Of a stretch of 64,000 bases of DNA, positions 47,120 through 59,486 are shown in pieces; position 1 is the stretch's first letter, and each line of letters begins with the position of its first letter. The stretch comes from Caenorhabditis remanei (lineage: Eukaryota; Nematoda; Chromadorea; Rhabditida; Rhabditidae): the NCBI RefSeq assembly GCF_010183535.1, contig NC_071329.1, positions 12,462,001 to 12,526,000 on the forward strand, in the 5' to 3' direction. Under the pieces are notes generated by a model. It ran no database searches and was not told where the DNA came from. It saw nothing but the letters and a program-made list of their open reading frames with translations. Both the position numbers and the translations under genes were made by a program.

Positions 47120-48157
47120 ATCTACATAGACTACTCTTCTTTTTTTTTTCTTTTTCCAGTGAAAACTGATAAAAATGCCAACGGAAACAAGTGTATTCCA
47201 ACAAAAAGAACATGGTTTACTCCCCGTTAAAAATGCAAATTTCTTGGTTTATTCCATGTCAAATTCTCTCTTCAACATCACATTAGTTTGTTTTTCACTC
47301 CCCACCTCTCACATTTTTCTCATTTTCTCGTTGCCTCCAATCTCTTTTCTGTGTAAAGCTTCTCTTCTAGATATTTTTTCCAATATTTTCAGATGATGCA
47401 TTTCTGAAATTCTTTTATGTTGTCTCGAAACAAGTTACTTCTTTCAATTTGAGAAATTGTGTGGGTGAAAGAACCCTATAAAACTTGTTGTTTTTTTCTC
47501 TGTCAATCGAGAAAATACAGAAAAGCTGGTGCGCGTTTGTCGCTTTGGAAGAGGTCGAGGTTCAAAGTTTGAACTGAATTATTTTCAATTTGAAACTAAA
47601 AGTTAAGATGATCCGCATGAATATTCCATTCAGAAATAATGCCTCAAAAATTTCAAAGTAAACTTTTCCACTCCACAAAAAAATTGAATTCTTCTGGAAC
47701 TTTCTCCCCAACTATATTTGGAGGTCAACTTCTTTTTCCAAGAAACAAAATTCATCAAGTCTAGACAAAAAAAAGAATTTCTCAATTTCTCACTTCTCTT
47801 TTTTTCTTCTTCATTTTGATCGGAAGGTCACTCTTGTCAAGAAAACATTCCCTCCTTTTGCGAGGTAACCAACAAAAAAGTGTCTTGTTTATTTTTTCGG
47901 CCCTTCTTATTCCCCTTCTTCTTCTTCTTCTTCTTCTTCTTCTTTTGTTCTCCTTCGTCTCACAATTTCGATCGGTACAAAAACGGTTTGTCCACTTCAA
48001 TTTGTAAACTTGTTTTCATTTCTAACACTCCTCCAATTCTCTGTTCATTCATCACTTTGTTTCAATAATTGATAGAGAACATTCGAGATGTTTTTTTCAT
48101 TCTTGATTCTTGCAAAAGTTTCTCTGAATTCCTCGAATTTTTATCTTTTTCCAGAAA
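47120..48157. other. Pyrimidine-rich intergenic region with a CTT microsatellite
   Basis: The plus strand is rich in T and C. A (CTT)n run lies at about 47917-47945. A TTTTTCCAG acceptor at 48146-48154, just before the ATG at 48158, suggests SL trans-splicing of the next gene. No gene is seen. Confidence 0.45.
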
Positions 48158-50329
48158 ATGAACGACTACTATCAAGAGGAAAGAGTATGGAGAAGAAGAG
48201 ACGGAGAGAAGCAGAAACCCTTGAGTGTTACACTCAAAAAATATTCATTGGTAAGTCTTCATCAATAAAAAAACAGATGTGTTGGATTAGGAGTCAATAG
48301 GAAAATGTGAATAATCTAAGAATCTGAAAATGGGTGAACTCACGTTTCAGAGCAAAGGGAGATTCAGAGTTTCTGAATAGAAACTTTTTTGGAAGTAGCG
48401 GAGAATTACGATGCACTTGTAAGATACAGTACCGGCCAAAGTGATATCATAATTTGCCTTTTTCAGTTGAAAATGTCAATTTTGAGAGCGTGTCATAGTA
48501 AAACAATTTTTCCCACAAAGTAATTTTTTATGAATCTAACAGATCAAACGTAGAACTTCATTTTTGTAATTGGCAACTTTTTTGTAGGGAGACTTCCTTA
48601 AGAGTTATAGTAATTTTGAAATTTGCACTATTTTGCACTGAAATGGGTCGATTTAAGGGAGAAATTACTTTGTCGATGTGCAATAGGGAGCTGTCAATTA
48701 CAAACATGGAGTTCTACTCTTGGTATGTTATATCCCATAAAAAGTTATTTTGTGTGACAGTTAGTTTTATCATAAAGCACTCTCAAATTTGGGCATTTTC
48801 AACTGAAGAAGGCAAAATATGAAATATTTTTTGGCCGGTACTGTATCTGTTTATCTGAGTTAGAAACATGACCAAACTCAGCATATAGACCACATATAAA
48901 TCCAAATGAACTGATTTGTATTTGCTGAACTATGAAAATCTATATGACCATTTGGCTAACAATGACTGCATTCCTCTCTCAAACCTATTTCGTTGTACTT
49001 CTGCAGTGTGTTTAGTCTCATCTTTTGGTTTTATAAATTGCAAATGACTTCCAACAGATTACAAACTTCTCTATCAAGTTAACAGAGAAACGACTTTGAA
49101 AGATCAAGAAATCAAAGTGATCAGAAATCTTTACCAGTTTTATGAGATAAGAAAGCGATGGAAATGTCTTTGAGAAGTCAACCCAAAATGAGACTAGAGA
49201 CTACAAGTTACAAACATTCACATCCCAAAATCAGATCATGTTGATTCATTTTGTGATCGTCGGAAAAGTATTTGATATTTGATCCTTGTATTTCGTCGTC
49301 AAACATCTCTTCTATCCATCCCACTTAAATTGAACATTTTTCAGACAATCGCCGCGATTTCCATGCTTTCCCACGTGTTTCTAGACGGTCTTCTGTCCGT
49401 TTCTCTTCTTTCTTCAATCATGTTCACTTATGTTTTGTCGTATCGAAAGGCTCGAATTAATGTAAATGAAACTTATTATGATTTGAGGAGAAACTATTAT
49501 AAGGTGAGAATAGAACTTGGTGAATGAAGTAGAAAAAAGATATTTTCAGACATGTCTATTGATATTCTCTTCAACTTTTCTCGCGATTCTTCGTGTTGCT
49601 TTCATTTCTTTGAGTGATGAATCCAGATTCTCACTGGTTTGTTTTCTTGTTTTTTTTCTATTGAATAGCCTTTGAATTGAATCTAGCTCTTCCCATTTAT
49701 ACAGTGCCGGGCAGAAGAATACGAACTTTGGCCGTTTTCAGTTGAAATTGTCCAACTTTGAAAGTATGTCATGGTAATTCTGATTGTCACACCTAGTCGG
49801 TTTTTATTGGATTCTACAGATCAAAAGTAGATCTTCATTTTTGTAATTGACAATTTTTATACGACCACTCCCTAGCAAGTTACTTATCGACAAAATCATT
49901 TCTCCATCAAATCGACTAATTTCAATGCAAAATAGTGTCGCCTTAAAATGAACATAACTCTTTTGGGAGGTCCGTACAAAAAAGTTGTCAACTACAAAAA
50001 TGAAGTTCTACTTTTGATCTGCATGATTCATTTAATAATCTACTTGATGGGACAATCATTATTACCATGACACACTCTCAAAGTTGGACAATTTCAACTG
50101 AAAACGGCCAAAGTTCGTATAGTTTTGCGCGGCACTGTAGTATCTATCAACATCTGAAAATCTGTGAATATTCTCAACTATCTTATCCTTACAGTACCTC
50201 GCCTATCTTGCTCTATTTCTCGCATTCACCGAGAATCTTCAAATGATGAGTGAAGCAGAATCATACACTCCTCCGCCTCCTCCACCAGTTCATGTCAGGA
50301 GAATGCCACGTTATGCGGCTGCGGGATAA
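48158..50329 (+). CDS. Small multi-pass membrane protein, unknown family
   Basis: Four exons, all phase 0: 48158-48250, 49345-49503, 49550-49636 and 50195-50329 (TAA), giving 157 residues. A charged N-terminus (MNDYYQEERVWRRRDGE) is followed by three hydrophobic segments: around SHVFLDGLLSVSLLSSIMFT, around CLLIFSSTFLAILRVAFISL, and around YLAYLALFLAFT. The cytosol-like C-tail has a PPPPPP run. I recognise no family. The first and third introns each contain a copy of the ACAGTACCGG MITE. Confidence 0.75.
48425..48846. repeat. Palindromic ACAGTACCGG MITE, copy 3
   Basis: The ends are well kept (ATACAGTACCGGCCAAAGTG and TTTTTGGCCGGTACTGTAT). About 420 bp inside the first intron of the small membrane-protein gene. 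Possible TA duplication at both edges. Confidence 0.88.
49699..50140. repeat. Palindromic ACAGTACCGG MITE, copy 4
   Basis: Ends read ATACAGTGCCGGGCAGAAG and CGCGGCACTGTAG. The arms around CCAACTTTGAAAGTATGTCATGG are still strongly complementary. It lies in the third intron of the small membrane-protein gene. Confidence 0.88.
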
Positions 50330-50515
50330 TCTTCGAAACTATTTAATTTTGTTGTATTTTTTGATCTCAGATTTGAAGCAACGATCTCCATTTTTGATTA
50401 TATTGTTCCTGATGAGCTTTACAAGTTTTGATTTTTCAAAGAATTGTTAGTTGAAATGTTTTATTTTGAAACCTTGAAATCAGTTATCACATCTTAACCG
50501 TAAGAAAAAATAAAA

Positions 50516-51840
50516 TCAGGTCAATCTGATTCCATTGAAGACGTTAACAAGATTTTGAACGATTCCTGGAATCCGATCGACCGAAGATCCCTTCTTCAGA
50601 ATCGTCGCAGTGACGTGGTGTTTCGGTTCGAAAACTGTTCCAGTTAAGTTGTAAGTGATGACGAGTTCCTTGTCATCTCCCATGTCGATTGTCGTACTTT
50701 TTCTGAAAAAAAAGTGTAAAATTGTATAATTGGGATAAATTCTGAATTATTAGTTACCTTCCATTCCACATGGATTTCTTTGTATCCGATCGTCCTTGGA
50801 ACACCGTTAACAATCGTTTCAGATTGAAGTTCTTCACAAAGGAATGCCCAGTGAATGAGGTCCCAATTTCTGGATTTTCAAGCTTCAAAAGTTTCAGGCA
50901 GAAGTCGGTGAACGTAGCATTCAAGATGAAGTTCGAATGAACTGTTGCGAATGAATTCAGTGGCATGTTCAGCAATTCATCATTCTGCATTTCCACTGAT
51001 CTTATCGACAAGTTAGCAGTATTATGAACCTAAAATATCTCTTTTTTCTGATTTCTTTCCAGTTTTTCTTACCATTGGGAGAGCAAAAATGGATGAATCG
51101 TTGAACGAGTTATCCACAATAACTCGTTTGAATCTCACATCTTTGAACTGTTTCAATGATCTTTCGGTTCCACGTCCAACTATGATTTTCATAGATGAAA
51201 TGCCACTTGGAAAGAATTGTTTCAATGGCCATGCTGCTCTCTGAAATTATATTAATTTTAGATCTAAAGTAGTTCTACAATATCATCAGTTCTCCAGCTA
51301 ACTAGATTTTGGCTCTTTTCTTACGTGGTTATAACGTTAAATAATTGAAAACCAATCAATACCGTAATGAACGCTGCCAATTTCAAAATATCCGTCAGTT
51401 AATATTTTGATGTTTCAAAGTGGTTGACTTACATTGATTGTAAATTGTTTGATATGAAGATCCGGTCTATTCAAATAGTAATCCAAACATCGATTGATAG
51501 CTGTTTCTGGCAAGTCAATCGTTGATTTCTGCACAGTTACAATCCTTACTAATCCATTTTGTCTTTCTGTTCGATCGAATCGAATCACCATTCCATCAAT
51601 CCATAAAATGAAACAATTCGCTGCATAATCTTCAGTTATTTGAACTGATTTCAGATTATACGGAATGCTTTTTTCCACTGAACGGATCGATGAAACTCGT
51701 CGAGCTACTTCTTTTCTAAACAGTAATTAACTAATTAATTAATCCTCTATAACTAATTTTACAAACCTTTTCGGAAATTTCAAATGACTAATTAAATTTC
51801 TTAGAACTGGATATGTTAGTGGTCGTGAAGACTCGGGCAT
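50516..51840 (-). CDS. DUF3557-like nematode protein
   Basis: Exons from ATG 51840 (MPESSRPLTYPVLRNLISHL) run to TGA at 50516: about 51840-51768, 51715-51433, 51240-51073, 51029-50758, 50703-50516. The opening, with SSRPLTYPVLRNLI, then RRVSSIRSVEKSIPYNLKSV, has the pattern of nematode-specific DUF3557 proteins, which are related in architecture to F-box families. The C-terminus has DDKELVITYNLTG. Function is unknown. The neighbourhood of other fast-evolving families fits. Exon ends are approximate. Confidence 0.7.
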
Positions 51841-52819
51841 TTTGAGAGAGGTCTTCACAGAGAATAAGGAATATTTGAATGCAGAAAAGAGAGAGAGAGA
51901 AGAGAGAGAAAAGAAGAGAGAAGAGCAGAAGGCGTGGTACACAATCCTCCCCACCTTTATCGATCTTCTTCGTCTTCTTCTGTTTGGATGCACTATTTGA
52001 ATAACCGACGTTTGCTGACGTTCGCTATTTTGAAACATACCGTACAACCTGTACAAGAGGCGTATCTAGCAGTGCCTGTTCGGAGCGATATATCTCGGTT
52101 CCCAAAAGAAATATCAAAAAGTTGCAAACTGACAAAATATAGCTTAATATTCTCAGAACGTTTCTCCAGTTGAAAAAAATGTCATATCTTTAAAGGCAGC
52201 CGAGATAGGATGCTCCAAACTCTTTTTACCGGGTGCGCCTCTATTACAGGTTTTACAGTAAACAATAAACAAAACAATCCAAGTTTGAAAAAAATTACAT
52301 TAATCAAGATCTTTGCATTCATCAATTTTTTCAGAGTATTTTGTACTTTAGATTCCAAAATTCAAGCTCTCATTGGCTTCTTCTCGTTTTCCCACTTGGA
52401 GCTGGGACACCGACAGTAGTTTGAGTCTGCTGCCAGAAAATCAGGGACGTTTGCGATGCCAATTTATTCACCTTTTTCTCCATCCAGTCGTGTTTTATCT
52501 TAACTCGTCAAGAGAAACAAACCAATTATTTTATGTTTTCTGTATCAGCCCATCTGATGCTAACTTCCAATTAAGTGAGTGAACCCACATTTATTAATGA
52601 AGAACCAAATATATAAATAAGAACAATGTTTGAAGAGTACATCACATGTGCATGAATCATTAAGGATGAAACCTAACAGAAACATAAACACGAGCAATCC
52701 TGATAAAATACTGAAAATTTAGGTTCTAAAAAGAACAAAACTGATGAGATTGGATGGAGGGAAGTGATTAGTTGTAAAATGGGTAAGCAACAACAAATAG
52801 AACAATCATAATCGGCAGG
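51841..52819. other. Intergenic region with GA-rich promoter and a MITE relic
   Basis: A GAGAGA-rich block (51885-51930) lies directly upstream of the DUF3557-like gene. The MITE at 52038-52260 is described separately. The rest (52261-52819) leads into the tcer-1 3' end and shows no gene. Confidence 0.45.
52038..52260. repeat. MITE relic with TACCGTA...CCTGTA ends
   Basis: Ends TACCGTACAACCTGTACAAGAGGCG and the inverted CGCCTCTATTACAGG...ACAGTA match in design the element at 26614-26868. About 220 bp, diverged, no coding capacity. Confidence 0.65.
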
Positions 52820-55800
52820 TTACAACTTCCGACGATCGCGCTCTTGTTGAGTTGGTGGAGGAGGTGTTCCTTTGCGAGCAAGATTATCTGTAAATTATTA
52901 AGTTTAATTTCATTGATACAAGATATCGATTATTACCGATGTGATCTTCCAGCATACGATCACGTTCAGAAGCACTCATTTGAGTCATTCGCACCCATCG
53001 CTTATCGTGTTCAAGCACAGCCAGAATATCTTTCATATGTTGTTCACCTTCTTCCATCAGTTTCTTGCTTTTATGCGTGATAATCTTTGTTTCAGCTAAC
53101 ATTTCCTTGAACTCATCGGTGAGTTGATCATGTCTTCTTTCTTGCCAATCACGGAAATCTCTTTCCACTTTCTGTAATATATGTTTTCAATTGCTGGAAA
53201 TGAATACAATAATACTTACTCTTTCCGAGTTGCTGGCAACTTTCACAAATGTATCTTCTTCATCTTGGATGATTCTTTTAGCATCACGCCAACGCATCAT
53301 CGGTGTGATCTTCTCATGATTATCAAGAACTTGGAAAAATGCTTCACGGCGTTTTCTTTCCAAACTCTTCATATGCTCATCGAACAATGACTCTTTACGT
53401 GTTTTGTCAAGCATGTCACAGTTGGCATAGCGATCATCTTTGCGAAGAATTCTTCTTGATTCATGCCAGCTGTGCTCAGTTGTTTTGATTAGATCGCTGA
53501 GAAGGGTACGATATGTCTCCTCATTCTCTGCAAGCTTGTGTTTTTCACTTTCTTTGGTTCGCTCTCTCAGTTGATCTCCCAGTTCCGCTTCAACTTCTTT
53601 CTGGCGATTTGCAATAGCAGCTTGAGCAGCTAGACGTTTCTCACGTTCTTGCTCTTCTTCAATATCCTGTAAATTACTTATTTGCAAACGTTTCCAAACT
53701 TAGACAACAAATAAACTTACAGATGCGGTCTCGTCACCCAAGTTAGCAACGTAATCGCGGAACAGTGATTCTCTTGTAGAGCTACTGTCTAGTGCAATAT
53801 ACCGTTCCTCCTCTTCTAACGTTTTCTTTACAACCGACCACTTCGACTTACGAGTCAAACTCGTCTGTTCTTCAAGAAGTTTGACGAAAGCAGCTTTCAG
53901 TTTTTCCTTCTTAGCCCGTTTTTCTTCTTTCTCTTTCTTATGCAACTCTCCAACAAAATCGTTGAAAGCATCTTCACGATCACGAGTTCTGTCAATAGCT
54001 TTGAAACGAGGATCTTTTCCGAATTTGGAAGAGAACGATGTGAATGTCGATCGTCCATTCAGTTCAGCTTCTGCAAGTAGTTTTTGGAACTCCTCTTTAG
54101 CTTCCTTAGCTTTCTTCTTTTTCTCTGCTCTTTCAGCTTCGACCTTTTCTCTACAGAAAGCATCGAAACATGCTCGACGCTCTGTAGCTCCCAAAGACAA
54201 GTATCGCTTGTCAAACACAATTTTCGACAGCTCTTTCTCGAAAGTGCTTCCAGTGGATACTCCTTTCTCTTCCAGCATCTCCTTGAACTGTTTCAGTCTT
54301 TCTTCCAGTGGAACTTTCTCTCGTTCTTTTGCGGCAAGCATTTCTGCTTCGATTGCAGGATCCACTGGCTTTTGTAGCATTTGACGTGGCCGTTCCTTTT
54401 CTTTTTTCTGAGCTGCAAGCAATGCTTCTTTCTTTTTCTCCGCACGACTCTTCTTAGCTTTTGGTGGTCCATCTTCGTCAGAGTCCGACTCTGTGTCACT
54501 GGCTTTTTTAGATTGAGCATCGTCTTCTGCCTTTGGAGTTGGAGGGTTTTGGACGAGTTTGTCTACGTCTTCACGCCCGTATGTATCCGGAGGTCGCTCC
54601 CAGACAGAAGTCTTAGTTGATGGGTTGTAGAAGAACACTTTGCTATCTCCAGTCCAAACGACACACCACGGAGTGCCACTAACTGGGGTGCTACTGACTG
54701 GACGGGTTGAATCTTTTTTCTTTGCAGCTTCTGCGTTAACCGCCGCTGCAGCCGCTGCTCCAGATGCTTGTGCCTTTGACAAAGGCATACCGCCACCACC
54801 ATTGGATGAGTTCTTTTGCTGAGCCATGAAGGCCGCCAGAGCAGCTTGGGCTTTTGCCTGCGCCTCAGCAATTGCAGCCGATTGAACCGGCTCTGGTGAC
54901 TTTGATCCATTGTCCTTATCAGCAAGGGCTCTAGGTTTCTCCCACGTGTTCTCATGAGTGATCGAGTTGTAGTAGTACTTTCGGCCATCTGGTGCATTGA
55001 ACTCCGTCCAAGCATCATCTGGACTTTGAGGGTGACCATGCATTCGCTCTGAAAAATGACACACCATTAAAATTATCGAGTAGTGGAAAGGTCCTGAACT
55101 AAATTCAGAGACCGCCCCCCGAGGTGGACCCCAAAAAATAAATATCACAAGATGAGGAATATAATGACTATGACTGGATGGAAAACTTAGAAAAGTAGAC
55201 ATTACACATTAGAGGTTGGGAAGAGGCTCGCACGGCATAGAATGTCCTTCTCGCAGTTCGTAAATCGGATGTCGTCCCGCATTTTTTTCCTGTGGCTGAG
55301 AAACAAGACGGACTTTTTATTATTACCACGTTTCATATCATTCAAACTTATTTTCGGTTTTTTTTTCTAACAAACGCTTTTCAGCTTTCGCAGCAATGAA
55401 GAGGAACGACTAGAAGAGCGACATAACCTTATGAAGAAGAAGAACCTAAGAATCTGAAATGTCTATTCCAGAATTGAAACTTTACCTCCTGAAAGTAAAT
55501 TAGGGAAGTGTGGAAGAATAAATCAAGTAACGTGAATAAAATCAGTGGGAGAGTTAATAAACACTAAATAACATACCTTCACGACTCTTTTCCTCTTCAG
55601 TAGATCGGTTAATTAACTGTGCTAATTCTGGCTGACTGACAATTTTAGAATTTTGAGGACGCTCCCAGATCGTATTCCTGTTTACCGGATGATAAAAATA
55701 TTTTTTTCCCTCGGCTGTCTCCGTCTCGACCCATAATTCTTGTCCATCTTCACAACCGGCAAGCTGAATTGAACATATTGAATTTAAGACAAGCTTTTTT

Positions 55801-56376
55801 CAGAAACAGACCCTTTTCAATCGTTCTTCCTGGTCCTGTGGGTTTGGGGCTTGTGGCGGAGCTTGATAAGCACCGGGTCCGCCGTTGTAGTTGTAACCTA
55901 CTGCAGCACCGCCGTACGCACCTCTATATGGAGGAGCAAACCCTCCGCGACCCGGCGGCATACCACGTCCGCGCGGGGCAAAGCCAGCACCCATACCTGG
56001 TGGAGCGAATCCTCTGCCTCTACCTGCGAATCCTGGAGGAGCCATTCCCGGACCACCACGGCCTCTCATGCCATATTGAGGAGGTGCTCCTGAACCATAT
56101 CCACCTGGAGGGCCGCCAAAACCTCTTCCCCTACCACTGAAAAATAATGAATTTAGAAGGAAACATACTTGTTAGGAAGAGTTTCAAGAATTTTTGTTAC
56201 CTCGAAGATCCGCCACGCCCAAAGCCTCTGAAAAATTAAATTTATCGATTAGCTGTGCAATAATTTAACACAAACCCATAATCGTCTCCTCGACCTTGTT
56301 CTTCATACTGTTGATCGTACTTGTTGTCTTGATCACCCCCGTAATCGTCGTAATTTTCCTGGTTTTCGTGACTCAT
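52820..56376 (-). CDS. tcer-1: Transcription elongation regulator TCER-1 (TCERG1/CA150)
   Basis: TCERG1 proteins couple RNA polymerase II elongation to splicing. In C. elegans TCER-1 supports germline-linked longevity. Start MSHENQENYDDYGGDQ at 56376. It has RG/PG-rich repeats (GRGRGFAPPGMGAG near 55980-56070), three WW domains (WVETETAEGKKYFYHPV...TIWERP, WTEFNAPDGRKYYYNSI...TWEKP, WCVVWTGDSKVFFYNP...SVWERP), an acidic/basic linker (DTESDSDEDGPPKAKK) and then about six FF domains (FKEMLEEKGVSTGSTFEKEL and on). It ends TPPPPTQQERDRRKL at 52820. Domain order matches the family in full. It is divergent from the operon at 56773. Confidence 0.95.
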
Positions 56377-56772
56377 CTGAAAAAAAGAGAAATATAACAG
56401 CGTAGACTTTTCATGGATTCAACAACAGTAGAATTTTCGTAAGTCTTATAAGTTTACAAATTACATCGATGTCTTTTCTGGATGAAACATACGTTTATTG
56501 CGAATTGAAAGTGATATATCGATTGGAGTATAACTTTATGAAACAACCATTTAACGATTCGATTGGATAAATTTCAGCTAAGCTGAAAATTGATAAAAGT
56601 ATTTCAAAAGCCGTTGGAAATTATTTCAATGAACGCAGCGCAAGCCGTGTCGCGGGTAATAAGTTCTCAGTGGAGCGCACTTAGTTTTTTGTATTTTATT
56701 CAAAATTTAGGGTTTTTTTGTATTCCATTTTCCGAATTTTTAAGATTTTTTATTAAAAATGTTTATTCAGAA
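56377..56772. promoter_or_regulatory. Divergent promoter between tcer-1 and the operon
   Basis: About 400 bp separate the tcer-1 start from the RCL1 start. A TTTATTCAG acceptor directly before the RCL1 ATG (56762-56770) suggests SL1 trans-splicing of the first operon gene. No other feature is seen. Confidence 0.45.
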
Positions 56773-58009
56773 ATGTCTGGCGAAACACTGGAGTTCAGTG
56801 GATGCAATTTCTTCCGAATCAGACTAGCATACTCGATTCTCAGTGGTAGGCCTATTCGAATTGTTAACATCAGAAAAAACGATGATAGACCAGGAATCCG
56901 TGGTTGGTTTTTTTTCAAATTGAACAATAATGAAGCTACTTAATATTTGCAGATTTCGAAGCAAAACTGATTGGTCTGCTCGAAAAAGTTACAAACGGCA
57001 CAAAAGTAGAAATCAGTCGTACCGGTACACAAGTAACGTTCAGACCGGGAATGATTACTGGTGGAATTGTTAACGTGGATTGTGGAACTGATCGATGCAT
57101 CTCATACTTTTTGGAGCCCTTGATCCTGTTATCTCCGTTTTGTAAACTGGCTATGACAATCAAGCTGAAAGGAGTGACAAATGCACCTGGTGAGCTCTCA
57201 GTAGATGGAATGAAAGCTTCTTGGTTGAAAGTTTATAATAAATTCGTGCTGAACGATGAGAAACTGGATATCAAGATTCAATGCAGAGGATTAAAGCCTG
57301 AAGGAGGTGGAGTTGTTATTTTTACGGCTCCAATCGTCAAAACACTGCGCCCAGTGAAGGTAAGTTTTTGCTCATTGCAAAAATATAATTTAATTTAAAA
57401 CTTCAGCGTCAGCAAGTCGGAAAAGTTTGCAAAATTCGTGGACAGGCTTACGTTTCAAAAGTCACTCCGTCACTTGCCTACCGAATGATTGACGCAGCAA
57501 AGAAAGCAATGCACGGATATATTGCAGACGTCTTCATTGCTGTTGATCAACGGAAAGGAGACGCCGGTGGAGCATCCCCAGGATATGGACTATTCCTCAC
57601 TGCTGAAACAACGGAGGGTGTTGTTTATCAGGCTGAAGCTATTTCAAGACCAAAGGGAGAACCTGGAAATCCTATTCTTCCGGAGGACATTGGAATCGAG
57701 GCGGGACACTCTCTTCTTCAACAAATTTACATGGGTGGTGCACTAGACAGCAGTGCCCAAGTTCTCGCCAGCACGTTCATGACTCTTTGCCCTAAAGATG
57801 TATCGCATTTCCTCTACGGACCTTTACCAATGTACAGCGTTCACACTCTACGTCATCTCAAACAATTTTTTGAAATTGAATTCAAAATGGAAGATTACCG
57901 AAAAGTTCAAAAAGAGGATGAAGCAGATCTCAGAACAGGAAGTCTTGATAAGGCAATGATCACAGCTGTCGGAGTCGGTTACAGCAATTTGAATAAGACG
58001 ATTTTATAG
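56773..58009 (+). CDS. RNA 3'-phosphate cyclase-like protein RCL1
   Basis: RCL1 works in the nucleolar SSU processome in 18S rRNA maturation (A2 cleavage). Exons 56773-56902, 56953-57359 and 57407-58009 join in frame, giving about 379 residues starting MSGETLEFSGCNFFRIRLAY. The family landmarks are present: RPGIRGDFEAKLIGLLEKV, FRPGMITGG, the EPLILLSPFC region, LKPEGGGVV and ASPGYGLFLTAETTEG. As in RCL1 proteins there is no obvious cyclase histidine motif at the C-terminal active site. First gene of the operon. Confidence 0.95.
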
Positions 58010-58197
58010 TTTCTGTTGTTATCTATTGTTTTCTTTTCGTTATATGTTTGTTGTTGTTATCTCTTTTCTTAAAAAATCAATTTTAATGCCAATTTTCTGA
58101 GAATTTCCGATTTAAAGAGTTTGCTGCTCAACTAAATCTACTTGCTTGAAATTATTATTACATTGATACCTATTTATATGTTCAACCTTATTTACAG

Positions 58198-59139
58198 ATG
58201 TCACTTGTGTGGCGTCTTCTACGAGATGAGATCGAGGCTGGTAGTATTGAAATCGATACACTGGTCAGTACTTATTTCTTATTCTAATTCATTACTAAAA
58301 AAATTTCGATTTTCAGAACGCTGACCCAGATGAACTGAAAGATATTCAGACGCTTTTCCCAAAAATTTTTGCAAATGAGTTTGTTTCACCGGCCATTGAA
58401 CATGAATCAACATTGGAAAACTCTACGACTCTGATATCTTACGAGTCAACAATGCAATCAACAGCTGATCATCATGTTCTTCCGTATCTAACAGAATCAT
58501 TCGAACAGTTCGAAACACTCGGAGAAATCGAAACCATTGGTACGACCGAAAACGAGGACTCAGATTGCGAGATTATTTACTCTGGACCAGCATTATTCTT
58601 ACCACTTGCAATGCCAAAAACTGAACTCTTCGATAAGGACTACGGGATTTCCGAACAAGAGAAAAGTGAGGAATCGGAACGATTGAAGGCAGCAAAGCAG
58701 TACCGAAAAGCGTTGCTGAGTGGAAAAACGAAGACAGCTTTACTACAGAAGAAACGTAAACAAAAACGGCAAAGCAAAATTTACCGTGAAATCGTTTATG
58801 AGAAGATGTCGACCAAATTCGCAATTCCGCCGGAAGACTTCCGAGATGTTGTTGATGAAATTATGAAGGAAGAGTTTGTAAGTTTTTTTTTCAGTACTCA
58901 TTCATTTGTTATTGTTTTTGTGCTTGCATGATTTTTCTGTTTTATAGCCAGATCATCAAATTGAAACTGGTGCAATCATGGCTCTTCAACATGAATCGGA
59001 GATGATGCTTACAAAGATGATGTGTCTCGCAAGTCATTTAGCTGACTACGCTGACCGCGAAACTTTGAGAAAAAAAGACATCGACTTCCTCAAATTCTTG
59101 ATGTCTAAAAACATGGAAGGATGCTCGTTTGCAATGTAG
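58198..59139 (+). CDS. Histone H3-fold-like protein with long N-terminal extension
   Basis: Exons 58198-58263, 58317-58877 and 58948-59139 give 272 residues from an ATG that directly follows a tttacag acceptor 188 bp after RCL1, as expected for SL2 trans-splicing. The first about 185 residues are acidic and then strongly basic (KKRKQKRQSKIYRE). The last about 75 resemble the H3 core: PPEDFRDVVDEIMKEEF in the place of alpha1, ETGAIMALQHESEMMLTKMM against H3 SSAVMALQEASEAYLVGLF, and RETLRKKDIDFLKFLM against VTIMPKDIQLARRI. It could be a divergent H3 variant, a CENP-type or another histone-fold chromatin subunit. Assignment is by eye. Confidence 0.6.
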
Positions 59140-59486
59140 TTGGAAGGATTTCATCGTTTTCTTCTATCACCCTGCATGTTTTCTTCTTGAATTACCAACA
59201 TAGTATTAATGTTTCAATAGTTGTCGATATCACTGTCTCATGTTTGATCTTGGATACTATTCTTGATTAATATTTATTCACAGCCCTCACTCCAAAATCA
59301 ACTTCTCAAAATCTCACATTGTCATTTTCTCACCGGTTGCTCTCACTCCTTGTATGGTTCTTGTTGTTTTGTAATAAAATTGTTAAGTTTTGTTACTTTC
59401 AAATGTTGTCTGCATGAATGGTTTCTATTCCTATTTCTTCATGTTGTCCCTCCTTGGAGATATGAATAAGAATTGCAGGGTTGACA

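Noticed and set aside
53881..54384. Long plus-strand Ser/Phe-rich frames opposite tcer-1
   Set aside because: They are shadows of the Lys/Glu-rich FF-domain exons of tcer-1.
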